Below are positions 10,450 to 22,127 of a stretch of DNA of 64,000 nt, in pieces; the stretch's first letter is position 1, and each line of letters begins with the position of its first letter. Both the position numbers and the translations under genes were made by a program. The DNA comes from Imbricaverruca yamaguchii (lineage: Eukaryota; Arthropoda; Thecostraca; Neoverrucidae), in the NCBI GenBank assembly GCA_034440575.1, contig JAOTOL010001626.1:1512501-1576500 (forward strand). The letters run 5' to 3'. Below the pieces are notes generated by a model. It searched no databases. It was not told the origin of the DNA and saw nothing but the letters and a program-made list of their open reading frames with translations.

Positions 10450-11317
10450 GAAGCTCGACACCCCTCTACGCTTCTCCGCCGACCACTGCCCTAGCTGCCA
10501 GGTCGTTACTCCGAAAAGTCGCTAGTTTATCATGGAGAATTTGTGAATTGTTACCAACCAACTGCTGCTCCGATAGCTACACAGGGTCCGATTGGCGGGT
10601 TCCCCCGGAGCACGCGCCGCTCAGACTGAGTTGCGCCCAAATGCCGCCGGTAGGGCGCAGGTCGAGTGGCAGCGGTAGCCTCAGCTGAGTCAGTCTAGCA
10701 GTCTGCTGCGGCCAGCCGGCCTGCGGAGGCCGACTGCTGGCTGGTGATGGAGACCGCCGGATGTAAGACACCAGGCGCCGTTAATCAGTGGCCAGATGAA
10801 GGAATATGTCAAAGTTTCTGGTGGGGAATCCGCCGCTGCTGCCACCCAGACGGATGATGCCGAAATGATCTGCCAGCACAGATGGTGCTGACAGCGCTGC
10901 CGTCGTTGGAGCACCGGCCAAAGGGTCCGCAGGCCTGGCCAGCGCAGCTATCGATGGGTTCGTGAGGCTGCGGTCGAGCCTGCTGCAGCTCGCTGTGTAC
11001 CGTTGACAACTGCTGGGACCGGAGGCTGCAGGTGTGGCGTCGTGTCCGGATTGGCATGTAAAGCACGGCCCCGTTCGATGTCCGCCACCACTGTATCTCG
11101 TCTGATATCTCAAGTGGAACGCCTGGAGTATATTTTTCTGCGTGATGTCACGTGCGTATTCTAAGATAGGAATTGCCAATGTTGCAATGCTGGATAAAAT
11201 TGGGTCGCATATAAAATGTGTATGTCTTCATGTGAAGAATGGATTAGTAATCGTTAGCTGCAATTACTAATCGAAGAATGTGTTCAGTTAACTGTTGATG
11301 CATTGGGGATTAAACGT
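10450..11317. other. No recognised gene
   Basis: A 132-codon minus-strand ORF (10781-11179) and shorter ones are present. They lack recognisable motifs and I do not support them as genes. No repeat structure was noticed. Confidence 0.35.
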
Positions 11318-11885
11318 TCATGGAAGGGAGGGGGGGGGAGCGAAATCCGCCCACCCCTCCGGTTTTTCGTAGATAACTGCAGATTTTCATGGCCGATATA
11401 TGCCATTGTTTGTGTGCCTGCTTAGAAATGACCGGTGCGTTGTTTAACGCAAGAAAAACGAAAATCGGCCGGATTTTCCGAGTTAGGGGTCGCTAACGTC
11501 AAAAACATTTCTAAGCGCCAGATCACAAAAATCGGCGCTGATGCGCTTCCCGTATATTGGCAAAAGGGAAGTGTTCTTGGCAACCCAAGCGACTTGTTTG
11601 ATGTATATTGCTATTCTATATTGATTCAAAGTCATGTCAGGTCACCGAGGTCAAGTCAGGCCAAGTTCATGACAGGCTAACCCACGCCTTGGAGGGGGAG
11701 GGCGAAATCCGCCCACCCCTCAGATTTTCGTAATTATCTCCATATTGTACCAGCCGATATACTCAATTTTTGCGTACCTGCTTAGAAATGACAGGCACAT
11801 TGCTTAAAGCAAGAAAAATGAAAATCGGGAGACACTTTTCAAGTTAGGGGACGTCAAAGTAAAATAAATCACAGCGCCAGACCCA
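11318..11885 (+). repeat. Two tandem MITE-like copies with GGGG/CCCC hairpins
   Basis: Copy one (about 11318-11690) and a shorter copy two (about 11691-11885) both start with a G-run, GCGAAATCCGCCC and a C-run. Both then share TTTTCGTA, CCGATATA, TGCCTGCTTAGAAATGAC and GCAAGAAAAACGAAAATCGG-like blocks. Copy one also holds GGTCACCGAGGTCAAGTCAGG, and a related fragment lies at 17745-17905. No ORF is present, so these would be non-autonomous elements. Confidence 0.7.
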
Positions 11886-11899
11886 GGGCCGTCGCCACC

Positions 11900-14880
11900 G
11901 GGGGGGGGGCAGCGGGGACCATTCCCCCCTGCCGTGAGACTGGGGGGCGCCACCCCTGACGTTTGAGGAGGCCCCCAAGACGAAGACGAGGCCCACAGGA
12001 CAAAAAGGAGGACCCTAGGACGAAAAGAAGGCCTCGAAGACGAAATGAAGGCCATAGGGCCAAAAGGAGGCCCAGAAGAACAGGAGGTTCCACAGGGCCA
12101 AAAGGAGGCCCAGGACGAAAATGAGGCCCTCCAGGACAACAAGGAGGCCCCAGGACGAAAAGGAACCCCAGGACAACAAGGAGGCGCCAGGACGAACAGG
12201 AGGTTCCACAGGGCCAAATGGAGGCCCATGACGAAAATGAGGCGTCCAGGACGAAAAAGAGATTCTACAAATTATGGGCCCCCAGGAGGAGGCCCATAGT
12301 TTGACAAACAAGTCACCTAGGGGAGGGTAGGAGACCCCGGAAATCAAGAGAGCGCCAAAAAATTGGCACATTGCAAAGGAGTCTTAACATGGGAAAGGAG
12401 TCCCAAGAAAATGAGAGGAGGCCCTAAGCCGGAAAAGAAAGCCAGTGGATATAAGATGAGGTTTCGGAGCAGGGACGTCGCCACCGGAAGGGGCCAGCGG
12501 GGGCAATCGTCTCCACCCCTTGCCTTGAGACTTGGGGGGACCGCCCCCTGTAATTTGAGGAGACCATTATCCGGACATGCATAGGACAAAAAGGTGAGCA
12601 AGGAGCCCGACGGGACAGAAGATGATGCTGTCAAGGAGGACCCAAGACTGACAACGAGGCCCCTAGAAAATATGATCAGGTTCCTATAAGAGACATAGAA
12701 CAGAGATTGCGAGGAGGCCCCCAGGACGAAAAGGAGGCCCCCAAGACGAAAAAGAGACCTCCAGGACGAAAAGGATGCCACCGCGACGGGCAAGAAGCCA
12801 CCCAGGGCTACACGAGAAAGCTTCAGATGGGTGACAAGATATTCTTAATTTGGAAAACGAGGCCCCCAGATGGAAGAGAAGGACCCCACAATAGAAAATA
12901 ATGACAAGAGATATTTATCTGGACGCAAGAGGGGGCCCCAAGATGGGTAAGAAGATCCCCTAGGAATGAGAGAAGGCCACTGAGACCAGCAAGATAAGGC
13001 CCACATTTTAGAAGACGAGTACCTAGAAGAGAAAACTTAGGACTAGGACGCAAAAGCAACCTGCTAAGAGGATAATGAGACTTCCAAACATAGACGAGGA
13101 GGCCTCCAAGACGTAACAGGAGTCCCATAATTTTAAAAAGGAGTCACCTAGGATGCCCCATAAATCAAGAGAGTTCCAAAAATTGGCACGGAGGCCCCCA
13201 GAATTGCAAAGGAGGCCCCAGTACGGGAAAGGAGGTCCCAGAAAACTGTAGGAGGCCCTAAGGCGAAAAAGAAAGCCAATGGATATGGGATGAGGTTTCG
13301 GGGACGCAAAAGTAGGTACCAACACGAGTAAGGTTCCACCAAGCTAGAAAAGGATGATCTGGAGACATGGCATGGAGCACCTAATTCGGAAGAGGACAAC
13401 ACAAGATTGGATATAAGACACCATGATGAACGAGGAGGCCCTAAAATTGGGGAGAAAGGCCATTGGATGAGAGAGATAGCTCTCAGGCGGAAAAGAAGGC
13501 TCGCAGATGGCCAAAAAGGTCCCCGGGAAATAACGAGGTCACTGAGATAGGAAAGGTTGTGTATAATTTTGATGATGGGCTACCAGACTAAAAAAGGAGT
13601 AGGTCTACAGGACTGAATGAGGTATCAAAGACCAGAAAGATTTCCAAGAAAATGAGGAGGCCCTTAAGATGGGAGTGGTAACAGGTATGAAAAAGTGTGA
13701 GGTTTCCAAAATTGAAAATTCCCTCAAGGCTGGTAATGCTTTGCCAGGATAAAGGAGGAGGCACACGAGATGTGGCAGGAGGCCCCTAATTTGGCAGATA
13801 GTGCCCCTGGGACATGAGAGGAAGCACCATACCATGGTAAAGGGCCACAGGTTGTAAGAGATGGCCCTTTAAGACGAGAGAGGAGGACATTGAATATGGA
13901 GTAGGGTAGGACATAAGACGTTGAAAACCGGTAAAGAGGCTCCAGGAAATGGGACGAGATACTTATGACGCGGGATGAGGCTATAATTTGCAAGAATCCC
14001 TAAGAAATGGGAGAAATCGTGCCGGGGCGTTTCAAAATTACGATATGGACCAAAAGAAAAAATCCGGCCGGGGCCCCTGAAAATCACGCTGAGCCTGGGT
14101 GTACTAAAAATTTAAGATCGAATCATGAAAATCAATCTAGTGGCATGAGACTGTTGTGGAATGGTACAACAGTCTCATTGGGACCAAAACAAATGAAGCC
14201 GGTGCAACGAACAACACTCCGGACATGGGTCCAACTCTGAAAAATACTCACAAAGGCACACAAAAAAACACAAACACTCTGAGGCCCAACAATGACGCCA
14301 AAAAACCTTAAACGTTTTAGACCCACAAAAAAGTGACGAGGCAGCTAAAGCTCACGCTAGGGATCGAAGCAAATGACGTCGGGGCCACAAAGATCACATT
14401 GGACTATGCAAAAAAATAGCGTAGCAGCCATTGAAAATCACCCTGGAGGCCCAGAAAGGGGCCCCAAAGGTTGCAACTGCTCCAAAAATAAATTCCTAAC
14501 CGGAATGTCACTCTGGGACAAAAATATACTCCTTCAGTGCCCGCAGTGGCATATCAAAGGGGCAAATTCCCCACTCTATCCTGAGAGGCATAATCTCCCA
14601 AGAATCGTGCCGGGGCTCCAAAACTCGCGCTGGGGCCACCAAAATTCGCGTTGGTACACCATAATTCGCGCAGGAGTCTTCAAACAAGTACTTCAGGCCC
14701 CGAAAACTTGTTCCGAGGCTCGAAAACTTGCAATAAGAACCGCCAAAATCGCGTTGGGGCAACATCTAAGTACAACGCTTCCCACAAACTCGAATCTGTC
14801 CCCCAAAATATCGCGCTCGGGACCCACAATTCCCATCAGTAGTCCCGTCGATGCTCCACAAAATTGGCATCTAGGCCCAC
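11900..14880. repeat. Degenerate satellite with about 20-bp period
   Basis: Phrases such as CCAGGACGAAAAGGAGGCCC recur every 20 bp (exact at 12721, 12741 and 12761). From about 14000 the phrase becomes CCAAAATTCGCGCTGGGGCC, again at 20-bp spacing (14621, 14641, 14661). Individual units are strongly diverged but the period persists over about 3 kb. The short ORFs inside are low-complexity artefacts. Units of the same type in the opposite orientation occupy 16140-16640 and 29040-29950. Confidence 0.7.
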
Positions 14881-14889
14881 ACGTAAGCA

Positions 14890-15800
14890 CAGTGTGACCA
14901 CACAAACCGAATCGGTATCCGGAAAATACTGGAGCCTTCCAAAATAAGATGGACTCAACAAAATAAATGTCCGGTTCAAGAAAATGGCTCTGGAGCACCG
15001 AACATGCTATCAGATGCCTTCACAAATTGTACATGGCACGGAAAACACACCGTATCTTGAGAAAAAAAATCGAGGTCTGATGCAAAAACGTGGCGCCAGT
15101 GAGTCGAAAAATCAGGCCGGGATTCGGACTTTACGAAAAAATAAGAAAAACGCACAAAAATAACGTTGAGCCCAGAAAACTGGTATTGGGTCCCCGAAAC
15201 CACGGGCCTGGGCGCGATAAATCGCGCTGAGACTAAGAAGCACCGCACCGAAGCCACAAAATCGTACTGGAACATCAAAAATGTGCGTCAGAAGCCTCAA
15301 ATAAACACAACAGGAACCTAAGAGCACAACAGGAATGACAATACAACTGGTCCTCCAAAACGCACATAGTCTCCCAAAAAGGACAGGGCCTTGCCACATA
15401 CGATGCAGCCATAAATAAACATGCCTGGCCCTTAAACAAATATGCAAGAAACTTTTAAGGCACACAGAGGTCATAAGGACGCACCAAGGCCTGAAAAAGA
15501 GACTGGAGCCGCAAATGGAAATATGGTTCCAAAACGAACAAAAGCACTGGGCGTTAAATGAAGACATCGGGATCTTCGAAAACGCCCTTGACACGCAAAA
15601 AATAATAATCAGTGCCCCAAAAAAGCAACAACATACTAAAACGAGGAGGGGTTTCAAAAATGCATTAGGCCACAGCGCAGAAAGACGCAGCGGGTCCAAC
15701 AAAGAATACTGAGGAAAAGCCTCGGCTCTATATCCATTTTGGGAGCATAGCAGCAACGATATCAGGTGCACCAAAGCTGAGCGGAATCTGCATTTCATAA
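14890..15800. repeat. Left arm of large diverged inverted repeat
   Basis: The reverse complement of this interval aligns with about 16140-16885. Shared blocks include GAGCCATTTT, ACAATTTGTGAA, GCATCTGATA, CTCGATTTTTTTTCT and GGATACCGATYCGGTT. The arms differ by many substitutions and small indels. A 228-codon minus-strand ORF (15112-15798) rich in Phe and Cys is probably a by-product of the T-rich repeat units rather than a gene. Confidence 0.75.
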
Positions 15801-16139
15801 CTACCAGAAAATGTGGGAGGTAGGGGATTAATGATCGGATTTAATTACTCGACTTTTCGCAGCGAACGCCCATACTAAGCATTCCAGCACGTCAAATATG
15901 GCGCAAGTCTATCATGTGACAATAATTAGCAAAGGGCAGAAGGCCTAACAGAAACCGTAGCATCGCACGAAGTGTGGCGAATGCGCCGAATGCGCAAGAT
16001 GAGTGTGCACGTGCACGGACGTTGGCGTCCTGGCGACCGTGTGATATGAACTCGAATGCCTGAAATTTGAAATTTTACATTTCAAAGTGATTGGTAAGCT
16101 TTAAATTCAAGTTAAGGGATTAATGGATTTTTTTAACTC

Positions 16140-16885
16140 CTGCTAGTTTTGGGGTTTTGTTGCTTTTCATGCAAGGATGATATTTTTACGTGTCAGGGCG
16201 TTTTCAAAGATCCCGATGTGTTAGCTCCTGGTCCTTTTGTTCGATTTGGAACCATTTTCCCTTTTGTGGTTCCAGACACTTCTTCAGACCCTTGTGCGTT
16301 AGCATGGTCCCTGCGTGCCTTGAGAGCTTCCAGTGTATTTTTTTAGAGCTTCATGTATGTTTATTTAGGGTTGCAACGCATGTTTAAGGCCCTGTCGCTT
16401 TTTGGAAGATTGTGTGCTTTAGAGCGTCAGTTGTATTTTCGGACCCGTTGTGCTCTTGGGGTCCCACAGTGTTTATTTGGGGCTTCTAGCGCACATTTGT
16501 GGGCCCTAGTTCGGTTTTGGGGCTTCGGTGCGATTTTTCTGTGTCCCAGCCTGACTCATCGCTCCTAGGCGCGTGGTTCCGGGTGCCCAACGCCAGTTTT
16601 CTGGGCTCAATGCGATTTTTATGGACCTTTTGTGATTTTTTTAAATCTCAAAAGTCCGAATTCCGGCCGGACATTTCGAGACCCTGGTGCCATATATGTG
16701 CATCCCATCTCGATTTTTTTTCTTCTCGAGATTCGGTATGCTTTTCGGCGGCGTACACAATTTGTGAAAGCATCTGATAATATGTTCTGTGCTCCAGAGC
16801 CATTTTACTGACCATAACATTTATTTTTTTGGAATCCCTCCTTATTTTAAAGGGATACCGATCCGGTTGTTGCGGTATATGTGTA
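16140..16885. repeat. Right arm of large diverged inverted repeat
   Basis: This is the partner of 14890-15800, separated by about 340 bp. It contains the T-rich, forward version of the 20-bp satellite units (for example TTTTGGGGCTTCGGTGCGAT) and then the non-satellite block ending near GGATACCGATCCGG. Confidence 0.75.
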
Positions 16886-16889
16886 ATTT

Positions 16890-17740
16890 CAGCAGTGTGA
16901 GTTGATTTATCAAGGGATACCAAAATAAACCCGTAGAATTCGGTGGGGGAGCCAGGATTGAAATCCAACGAATCAGGAAAGACAGTGGTAGATTAGGCCA
17001 CTCCACAGGAAAATTCAGTTGATCACTAATCATTTCATTTCGATAGGTCCCCTTTGACAAAATAGTGGTCGGAATTCCAGGCGCGTGAATTTATTCGCGA
17101 AGAATTTGTTATTTTAGCTTGTTTGACACGTACCTTGCAGCCAGCACCAAATGTTAGAAAAATTCGCAAATTCCTAAGATTCCGATCACAAAACCAAGGT
17201 AACCCACTTCTTGTTGTCACCTTCGCGAAATTATCGTCCTAGGACTGGGAAATGATCGCTTAAGTTTTGCTTAGGGGATCAAGCTGGTGGTAATATATAA
17301 CAGTAGTGATGAATCTAGCTATATGCAGTTTTCTTGGAGGACATTAAAGTGGGTTGATCAATGGGAGATATCTGTAAGACATGCTTAGCATCAGCCTCGC
17401 TGCAATCTAGAGGCCAGCAGGAAGATTCTTGTGTTCGAGAAAGCATTAAGACGTTGGTTGGTTTTGACACTTAGGCATATATCCACATATTGCTTATTTA
17501 TACCTTGGTATGGCCCAGTTTTCAGCGAAAAAAGGTCATTCCTATTGCGTGTTGAGTGAATAATGCGCTATGCCAAGGACAAACGGTACATTTATATGAA
17601 ATCGTGTTTCCAATTCCCGAACCATACTAAGGGCCTAAAACAATAGGAGGCCTTAACACAATGGAGGCCCCTTTTCGGGGACCAGGCGGCTCCCTTTCGA
17701 CCTTGCCCCCCCTGGAAGAATTTCGTGGCGACGCCACTGG
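16890..17740. other. Mostly unannotated; short satellite fragment at its end
   Basis: No coding region is recognised. 17630-17710 resembles the 20-bp satellite (GGAGGCC, CCCTTTTCGGGG). The rest shows no clear structure. Confidence 0.35.
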
Positions 17741-17744
17741 CCAG

Positions 17745-17905
17745 ACCACAAAAATCCGCGCTGATGCTCTTGCCGTGTATTGATAAAAGGGAAGTGTTCT
17801 TGACAAGCCTAGCGACTTGTTTGATACATATTGTTATACTATATAATATAAAAGTCATGTTAGGTCGCCGAGGTCAAGTCAGGTTAAGGTCATGACAGGC
17901 CAATG
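17745..17905 (+). repeat. MITE-like fragment matching 11520-11680
   Basis: It shares GCCAGACCACAAAAATCSGCGCTGATGC-like blocks, AAAGGGAAGTGTTCTTG, GCGACTTGTTTGAT and GTCGCCGAGGTCAAGTCAGG with 11510-11680. It lacks the hairpin end. Confidence 0.75.
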
Positions 17906-18119
17906 GAACCAAACTTGGTCAACTGGAATGTCCCAAATGCAACCGTCTGTCATGCGATTGATGTCACTTTGCATGTTACTCCCTACACATCCGGAAATCT
18001 ACTGTTTGTCATTGTGTGTCAAAGCGTTTCCATAATTTATTCATGTATTTCACTCCTTTCTTTGCGAAGCCGATTGTGTCGAGCCGCCCAACGGAGCAGT
18101 CGGGTGGGCAGCCGGTTTC

Positions 18120-18545
18120 CGGTAATAGGAGCAGGTAATGACCTAATAAAGTGCTCCTATATAGGTGACCTGAGGTCAAATGGCGGATCTGGCACGTGTA
18201 TTGCATCATTAGTAATGTCCAAAACATCATTAATGCCAATTTTGGAGCATTTAAGCACGATCACAGCGATCCATAAGAATGAGAAGCCAAGCCACGCAAA
18301 ACCAGAAAAAAATCCTATTTTGACTTTATTTGACATTGAAGATATTCACCTAAGGTCATATATTTTGCACAGAATAGAGGTCACTATCGTGCCCATCAAC
18401 TCTGCAAAGCTCGCTGCTCTAGCCTTAATGGGAGCCGAGACCTTCGGGGGGGAGACAGAATCCGCCCCCCGTCAAGTGCGCGTAATTTTCAGAGGCCCTC
18501 CAGGGCGCGTGTTAAAAGAAGCAAAGATGTACTTTCATTTATCTT
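18120..18545 (+). repeat. Possible further member of the AGGTCA-rich repeat group
   Basis: The stretch carries GGTGACCTGAGGTCA near 18165, CCTAAGGTCATA near 18350 and AGAGGTCACT near 18375. It ends in a G-run, GACAGAATCC and C-run hairpin at about 18448-18472, the layout seen in the other MITE-like copies. Borders are uncertain. Confidence 0.45.
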
Positions 18546-18634
18546 CGGGAACTGTACTCTAATTTGTATTTGTTGCAGGGTTTTTACTGTATGAATGGTA
18601 AATGAAATTAAATTCATCATTTTTTTAGACGGAT

Positions 18635-19180
18635 ATGGTTGTAGCGCCATATAAAAACAATGCGAGAGGTATTGCGATATTAACAAATACGCTAGAAGCG
18701 TCGCTCGTAGCCGTGCGTAGGGATCCGAATGGAGGTTTTCGAGTGGTTAAACTAAGAATCAATGATAGCTTTAAAATAGTTTTAGCTAACGTATATGGTA
18801 CGAATACCGACTGTTCATCGCTTATGACAATCTCGACAATGTTCTATCAGAACTTTATAAAGAAAGTATGCCAATTTGTTTTGCATGGGATCTCATTCTA
18901 GCCTTCGATGTCGAGTTAGACATGTATGATTATATTAGAGAGTATAATGTGAATGCGATAGCTACCCTTCATATGATAATGTCGGAGAGATTCATTATTA
19001 TCGTGCTTCGGAACCTGTGTGGTGATGTTCGTAGATATACTTTGAGAGTAGGAATCCCATAAGTGAAACAAGCACGCTTATGTTATTTTGTGCCATTTTC
19101 TCCCGGGTTATTGGGCTGATCATTGGCTAATTAGCATATAACTACAACTTGTTGAACAACCTAGAGTAAAGGTTTTTACA
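18635..19180 (+). pseudogene. L1/Tx1-like endonuclease domain remnant
   Basis: Successive frames read ARGIAILTNTLEASLV, RRDPNGGFRVVKL, KIVLANVYGTNTD and then, after a frameshift, GDLILAFDVELDMYDY (where active enzymes read GDFN), and GIPVKQARL-like residues. These are the central and C-terminal endonuclease blocks of L1-type ORF2. The N-terminal catalytic part is missing or unrecognisable. There are stops at about 18900 and 19060. Confidence 0.7.
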
Positions 19181-19184
19181 AGTT

Positions 19185-19485
19185 TAACAGCTTGCTGCTA
19201 GAAGATAATGAGTACATAATACAAGTTACCAGCGCAATTAAGGATACAATTCAAAGCTGTCCTCTACCAGTTTACTGCGCCTCATTTATGGATGAACATC
19301 CTCAAGATGTTCAAGTTCTAATAAGTTATTCTCTTTTTTGGGAAACTCCCATCCTAATCATGCGCAATGATGCTATTTCCTTCGGCATAAATAAAAGTAA
19401 GTTTGTTTAAAGAAATGATCAGCTGTTGAAAGAGAGCAATTCTTTATCAGAAGCTGAGGTCATATTAGATCTTCCTAAGACGGAT
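19185..19485 (+). pseudogene. L1/Tx1-like ORF2 linker remnant
   Basis: The stretch SLLLEDNEYI-like, IKDTIQSCPLPVYCASF, QVLISYSLFWETP and NDAISFGINKSK matches the conserved region between endonuclease and RT in L1/Tx1-type proteins. It stops abruptly at about 19485, where the GC-rich insert starts. The continuation (EIIRQRKLEGIIKRFRARWH) resumes at 22128. Confidence 0.7.
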
Positions 19486-19549
19486 GAATTGTTGTTGTTT
19501 GTTTATTGGGTGGTGCACGACGCACTTTATTCACACTCACGACTAATGG

Positions 19550-20160
19550 CGGGGGCCGGGGGGGGGCGGGGCGGGGCCGGGGGGGGGGGGCGCGGGGGGG
19601 CGGGGGGCGATGGGCCGGCCCCGGGGTGGGGGGGAGGGGGCCGGGTGCGGCCGGGCTTGACCTTGAGGCTGCCCGGTTTGTGGGGGGGGGGATGGATGGG
19701 GCACGCCCGCTGGGAGGCGGGGTGCGGGCCGTGACGTGGGCCTCCGTGGGGCGGGGCGGCGGCGAGCGCCTGGTGGCTCCGCCGGGGGCGGGGGCGTGGG
19801 CACGGGGCGGCGCGGCCCGCGTGCGGGTGGCGGACGCGGGCGGGACGGTCTGGAGCGACGGTCCGCTGTGGGCGTGCGGCGGTGTGCGCTGTGACGGTCT
19901 CGGACCTGTGGTAGACCGGGCCGTAACGACTACGGGCGGGCTTGTAGCTCGACCTTTGGCCGGGGCGTGGCTGGCGGGGGGGGGGCGTGTTGGGGCCGGG
20001 GCGGCTGGGGGGGCTGGGGAGCTGGCGGCCTGGCGGGGGGGTGGGGGGGCGTGTCGCCTGACTGGTGGCGGGGGGGGGGCCGTGGGTCCTGGGGGGGGCC
20101 GAGCTAGTGGTGCGGGGGGGGGGGGGGGGGGGCGGGGTAGCGGGCGGGGGCGGCCGGGGC
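19550..20160 (+). repeat. Long G-run tract with quadruplex potential
   Basis: The plus strand has dozens of runs of four or more G with short spacers, and almost no matching C-runs. Such strand-asymmetric tracts can form G-quadruplexes and also cause sequencing errors. The ORFs read through it are not reliable. Confidence 0.8.
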
Positions 20161-21671
20161 GGCGCCAGCTGAGGTTGAGGTGTGGTGGAGGTGGGGCTGT
20201 GGGGCCGGGCTTGAATGCCGGAGTGGGAACAGCGCCGCTGACAGCTCGACGCCGCTTGGTGGACACTGGTCGCCGTGGTCGGGGCCGGTGAAGCGCGGGC
20301 TGGCGCGCGCGGCGGTGGAAGCAGCTGGTGCAGCCCCATGAGCTGCGGGGTCGTAGATCTGTGGTACCGGACTCGGATGGCGCGCGTGGCTGACCGGTGA
20401 CGTCCTGCTGATGTCGACCGCGTACCCCGTGGCTGGCGAACTGTGGCCGGGTTGGGGTTGTTGCTCCGACACCGCTCGGACTGTGATGACGTGCGGTGGG
20501 ATGGTATGTGTTGGTGAACGGATGTATCCGTACCTTGCGGTCGGGACCGCGGGCGACACACCCGGGGTTGACTCATCCCCGGAGCTGGACCTGACGCACC
20601 GCGACCGCCCACGGGGTGATAAACGTGGTGGCCTTTGACTCATCGGCGGGGGATTTGAAGTAGCCGTCTCGCATCGACTTGCTGAGAATTGCTGTCCTTG
20701 TCGTGCTGTGACGACGTCTGGCATGCGGTGGGGTGGCACGGCGTACGTGCTTGTTTAAGTGTCGGTGACGCGCCTGGATCGGTGTGTCTGCTGCTGCCTG
20801 GGCTCTTGGGCATACACCGCGGGTGACACCACTCTGTTGAGTGTGCCTCGGCCGTCCTGGGCGCGCTGCTCTTGCCTTGCTCTCGGCGATGGATGGCGGG
20901 GGTGGGTAGGCTGGGGTAGTGAACCGGCCGCCGACACCCCAGTGACGGTTACGTCAACCTCGGGAGGCGTCCTGCATGGTGTTGTTGCCACTTCACGGAT
21001 GGGCCTTGCCTCGCCGAGGGTACTCGCGTGGTCGGGGCCGTCGTTGTATGGGTGCGTTGCCGTGGCAGCTTGTGAGCGGTTGCGGTGGCTGGACTAGGCC
21101 GCTGTCCGGTGATGTAGACCGCCACTACTGCTCGGGTGGGCGGTTACGCTCGGCTGAAGGGCCGGTACGCGAGCGCGACGTCGGCCGAGCGGTCTCTGAC
21201 CCGTGGTGTGCACTGGACGTCCTCTGCGCGCTTGCCGCTGCTCGACAGCCGATCCGGTGGGGTGGAGGTTGCTGTACGCCGATGCTCCGGGCCTGGACGC
21301 TCGCGCAGACCTCTGCGCCGCTGTCGGATCCGGGATGCGGCTTGTCACGGCGTGTGTACTTGACCTCGGTGTCCGTCGGCCGATAGACCTCGGACGCGGA
21401 TGCCGTGCGGCGCGCCTGGGCGGTGTACCCCTCCCGCCGCGGTGGCCCGCGCTGCGGGTGCGCGATCTGATGTTAGACCCGTCCCACGCTGTCAGAACGA
21501 TAGCTGTCTGGCCACTCCGGCACACGGGGAGAAGTGATGCAGCTGTTACATATGGAGCATCGATGATTGCGGGCAGGACACATGGCCAGCTGCGGCCACC
21601 GCCCCCGCGAAACGGCACTGTCTCACAGGCGTCGACAATGACGGATGATGACGGCGACGGTAAACGATCGG

Positions 21672-21735
21672 CGACCGGCGGGGCTCGAACCCGCTCTCCT
21701 TGCTTGTTAAACGGCGCCGCAGTGATCTTCAGCGG
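21672..21735 (-). repeat. tRNA T-arm-like sequence, probably SINE remnant
   Basis: On the minus strand GCGGGTTCGAGCCCCGCCGG has the conserved GGTTCGA box B inside a perfect five-pair T stem (GCGGG/CCCGC). No complete cloverleaf could be built upstream, so a tRNA-derived SINE or a decayed tRNA is more likely than a gene. Confidence 0.45.
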
Positions 21736-21774
21736 CCGGTAGGCCCCCCCGCCCTCCGGAAGGGGGGCCCCCCG

Positions 21775-21785
21775 CGGCCGGGAAA

Positions 21786-21816
<31 letters not shown>

Positions 21817-21894
21817 AAAAATTTCAAAAAAAGTTAGCCTCCCCCCCCCCCCTTTTTTTTTTAAAAAAAGGAAATAAATTTTTAAATTAAATTA

Positions 21895-21936
<42 letters not shown>

Positions 21937-21980
21937 TTTCCCCCCCCCCCCCCCCCCCCCAAAAACTTTTTTTTTTTACC
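21775..21980. repeat. Homopolymer-rich block, possibly assembly artefact
   Basis: Runs of A, C, T and A again (up to about 30 bases) follow each other with few other bases. Nested poly-A tails could give part of this. The stacked long homopolymers look more like unresolved or low-quality consensus. Confidence 0.7.
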
Positions 21981-22108
21981 CGCCCACACTGTTTCGCCGG
22001 TGGGCCGCGGGATTGGGAAATGCCCTGAGCGATGCTAGTATCGAACCCGGGATCTCTGGTACCCATAGCCCGACACTTTAACCATTCGGCCATCGCCGCC
22101 CACACGGG
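21980..22108 (-). mobile_element. tRNA-headed SINE-like element
   Basis: On the minus strand the head GGCGGCGATGGCCGAATGG (box A-like TGGCCGAATGG) is followed about 45 bases later by CCCGGGTTCGATACTAGC (box B-like). A short body and an A-run near 21970-21979 come after. The cloverleaf does not close with standard stems. It therefore looks like a SINE with a pol III promoter, not a tRNA gene. Confidence 0.55.
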
Positions 22109-22127
22109 TGTATTGGACCAGTGGAAA

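Larger units (their letters stand above)
19487..22125 (-). mobile_element. GC-rich insertion within the LINE, origin unknown
   Basis: This block separates two parts of the LINE that are adjacent in intact relatives, so it is an insertion, or several. Read on the minus strand, its end near 19490-19545 has AATAAAGTGCG and CAATAAACAAACAACAACAA, which looks like a polyadenylated 3' end. The other end (21980-22108) holds a tRNA-headed SINE-like piece. A proline-rich 361-codon minus-strand ORF (19527-20612) exists, but the composition is extreme and I do not accept it as a protein. I could not identify the element. Confidence 0.5.

Noticed and set aside
15112..15798. 228-codon hydrophobic ORF resembling a membrane protein
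   Set aside because: It runs through T-rich satellite units. The inverted partner at 16140-16885 keeps only broken versions of it.
16930..17010. tRNA-like gene on the minus strand
   Set aside because: GTTGGATTTCAATCCTGGC resembles a box B, but no box A spacing or stems could be made to fit.
19527..20612. 361-codon proline-rich protein on the minus strand
   Set aside because: It comes from a G-run tract with overlapping long ORFs in other frames. Composition and doubtful sequence quality explain it.
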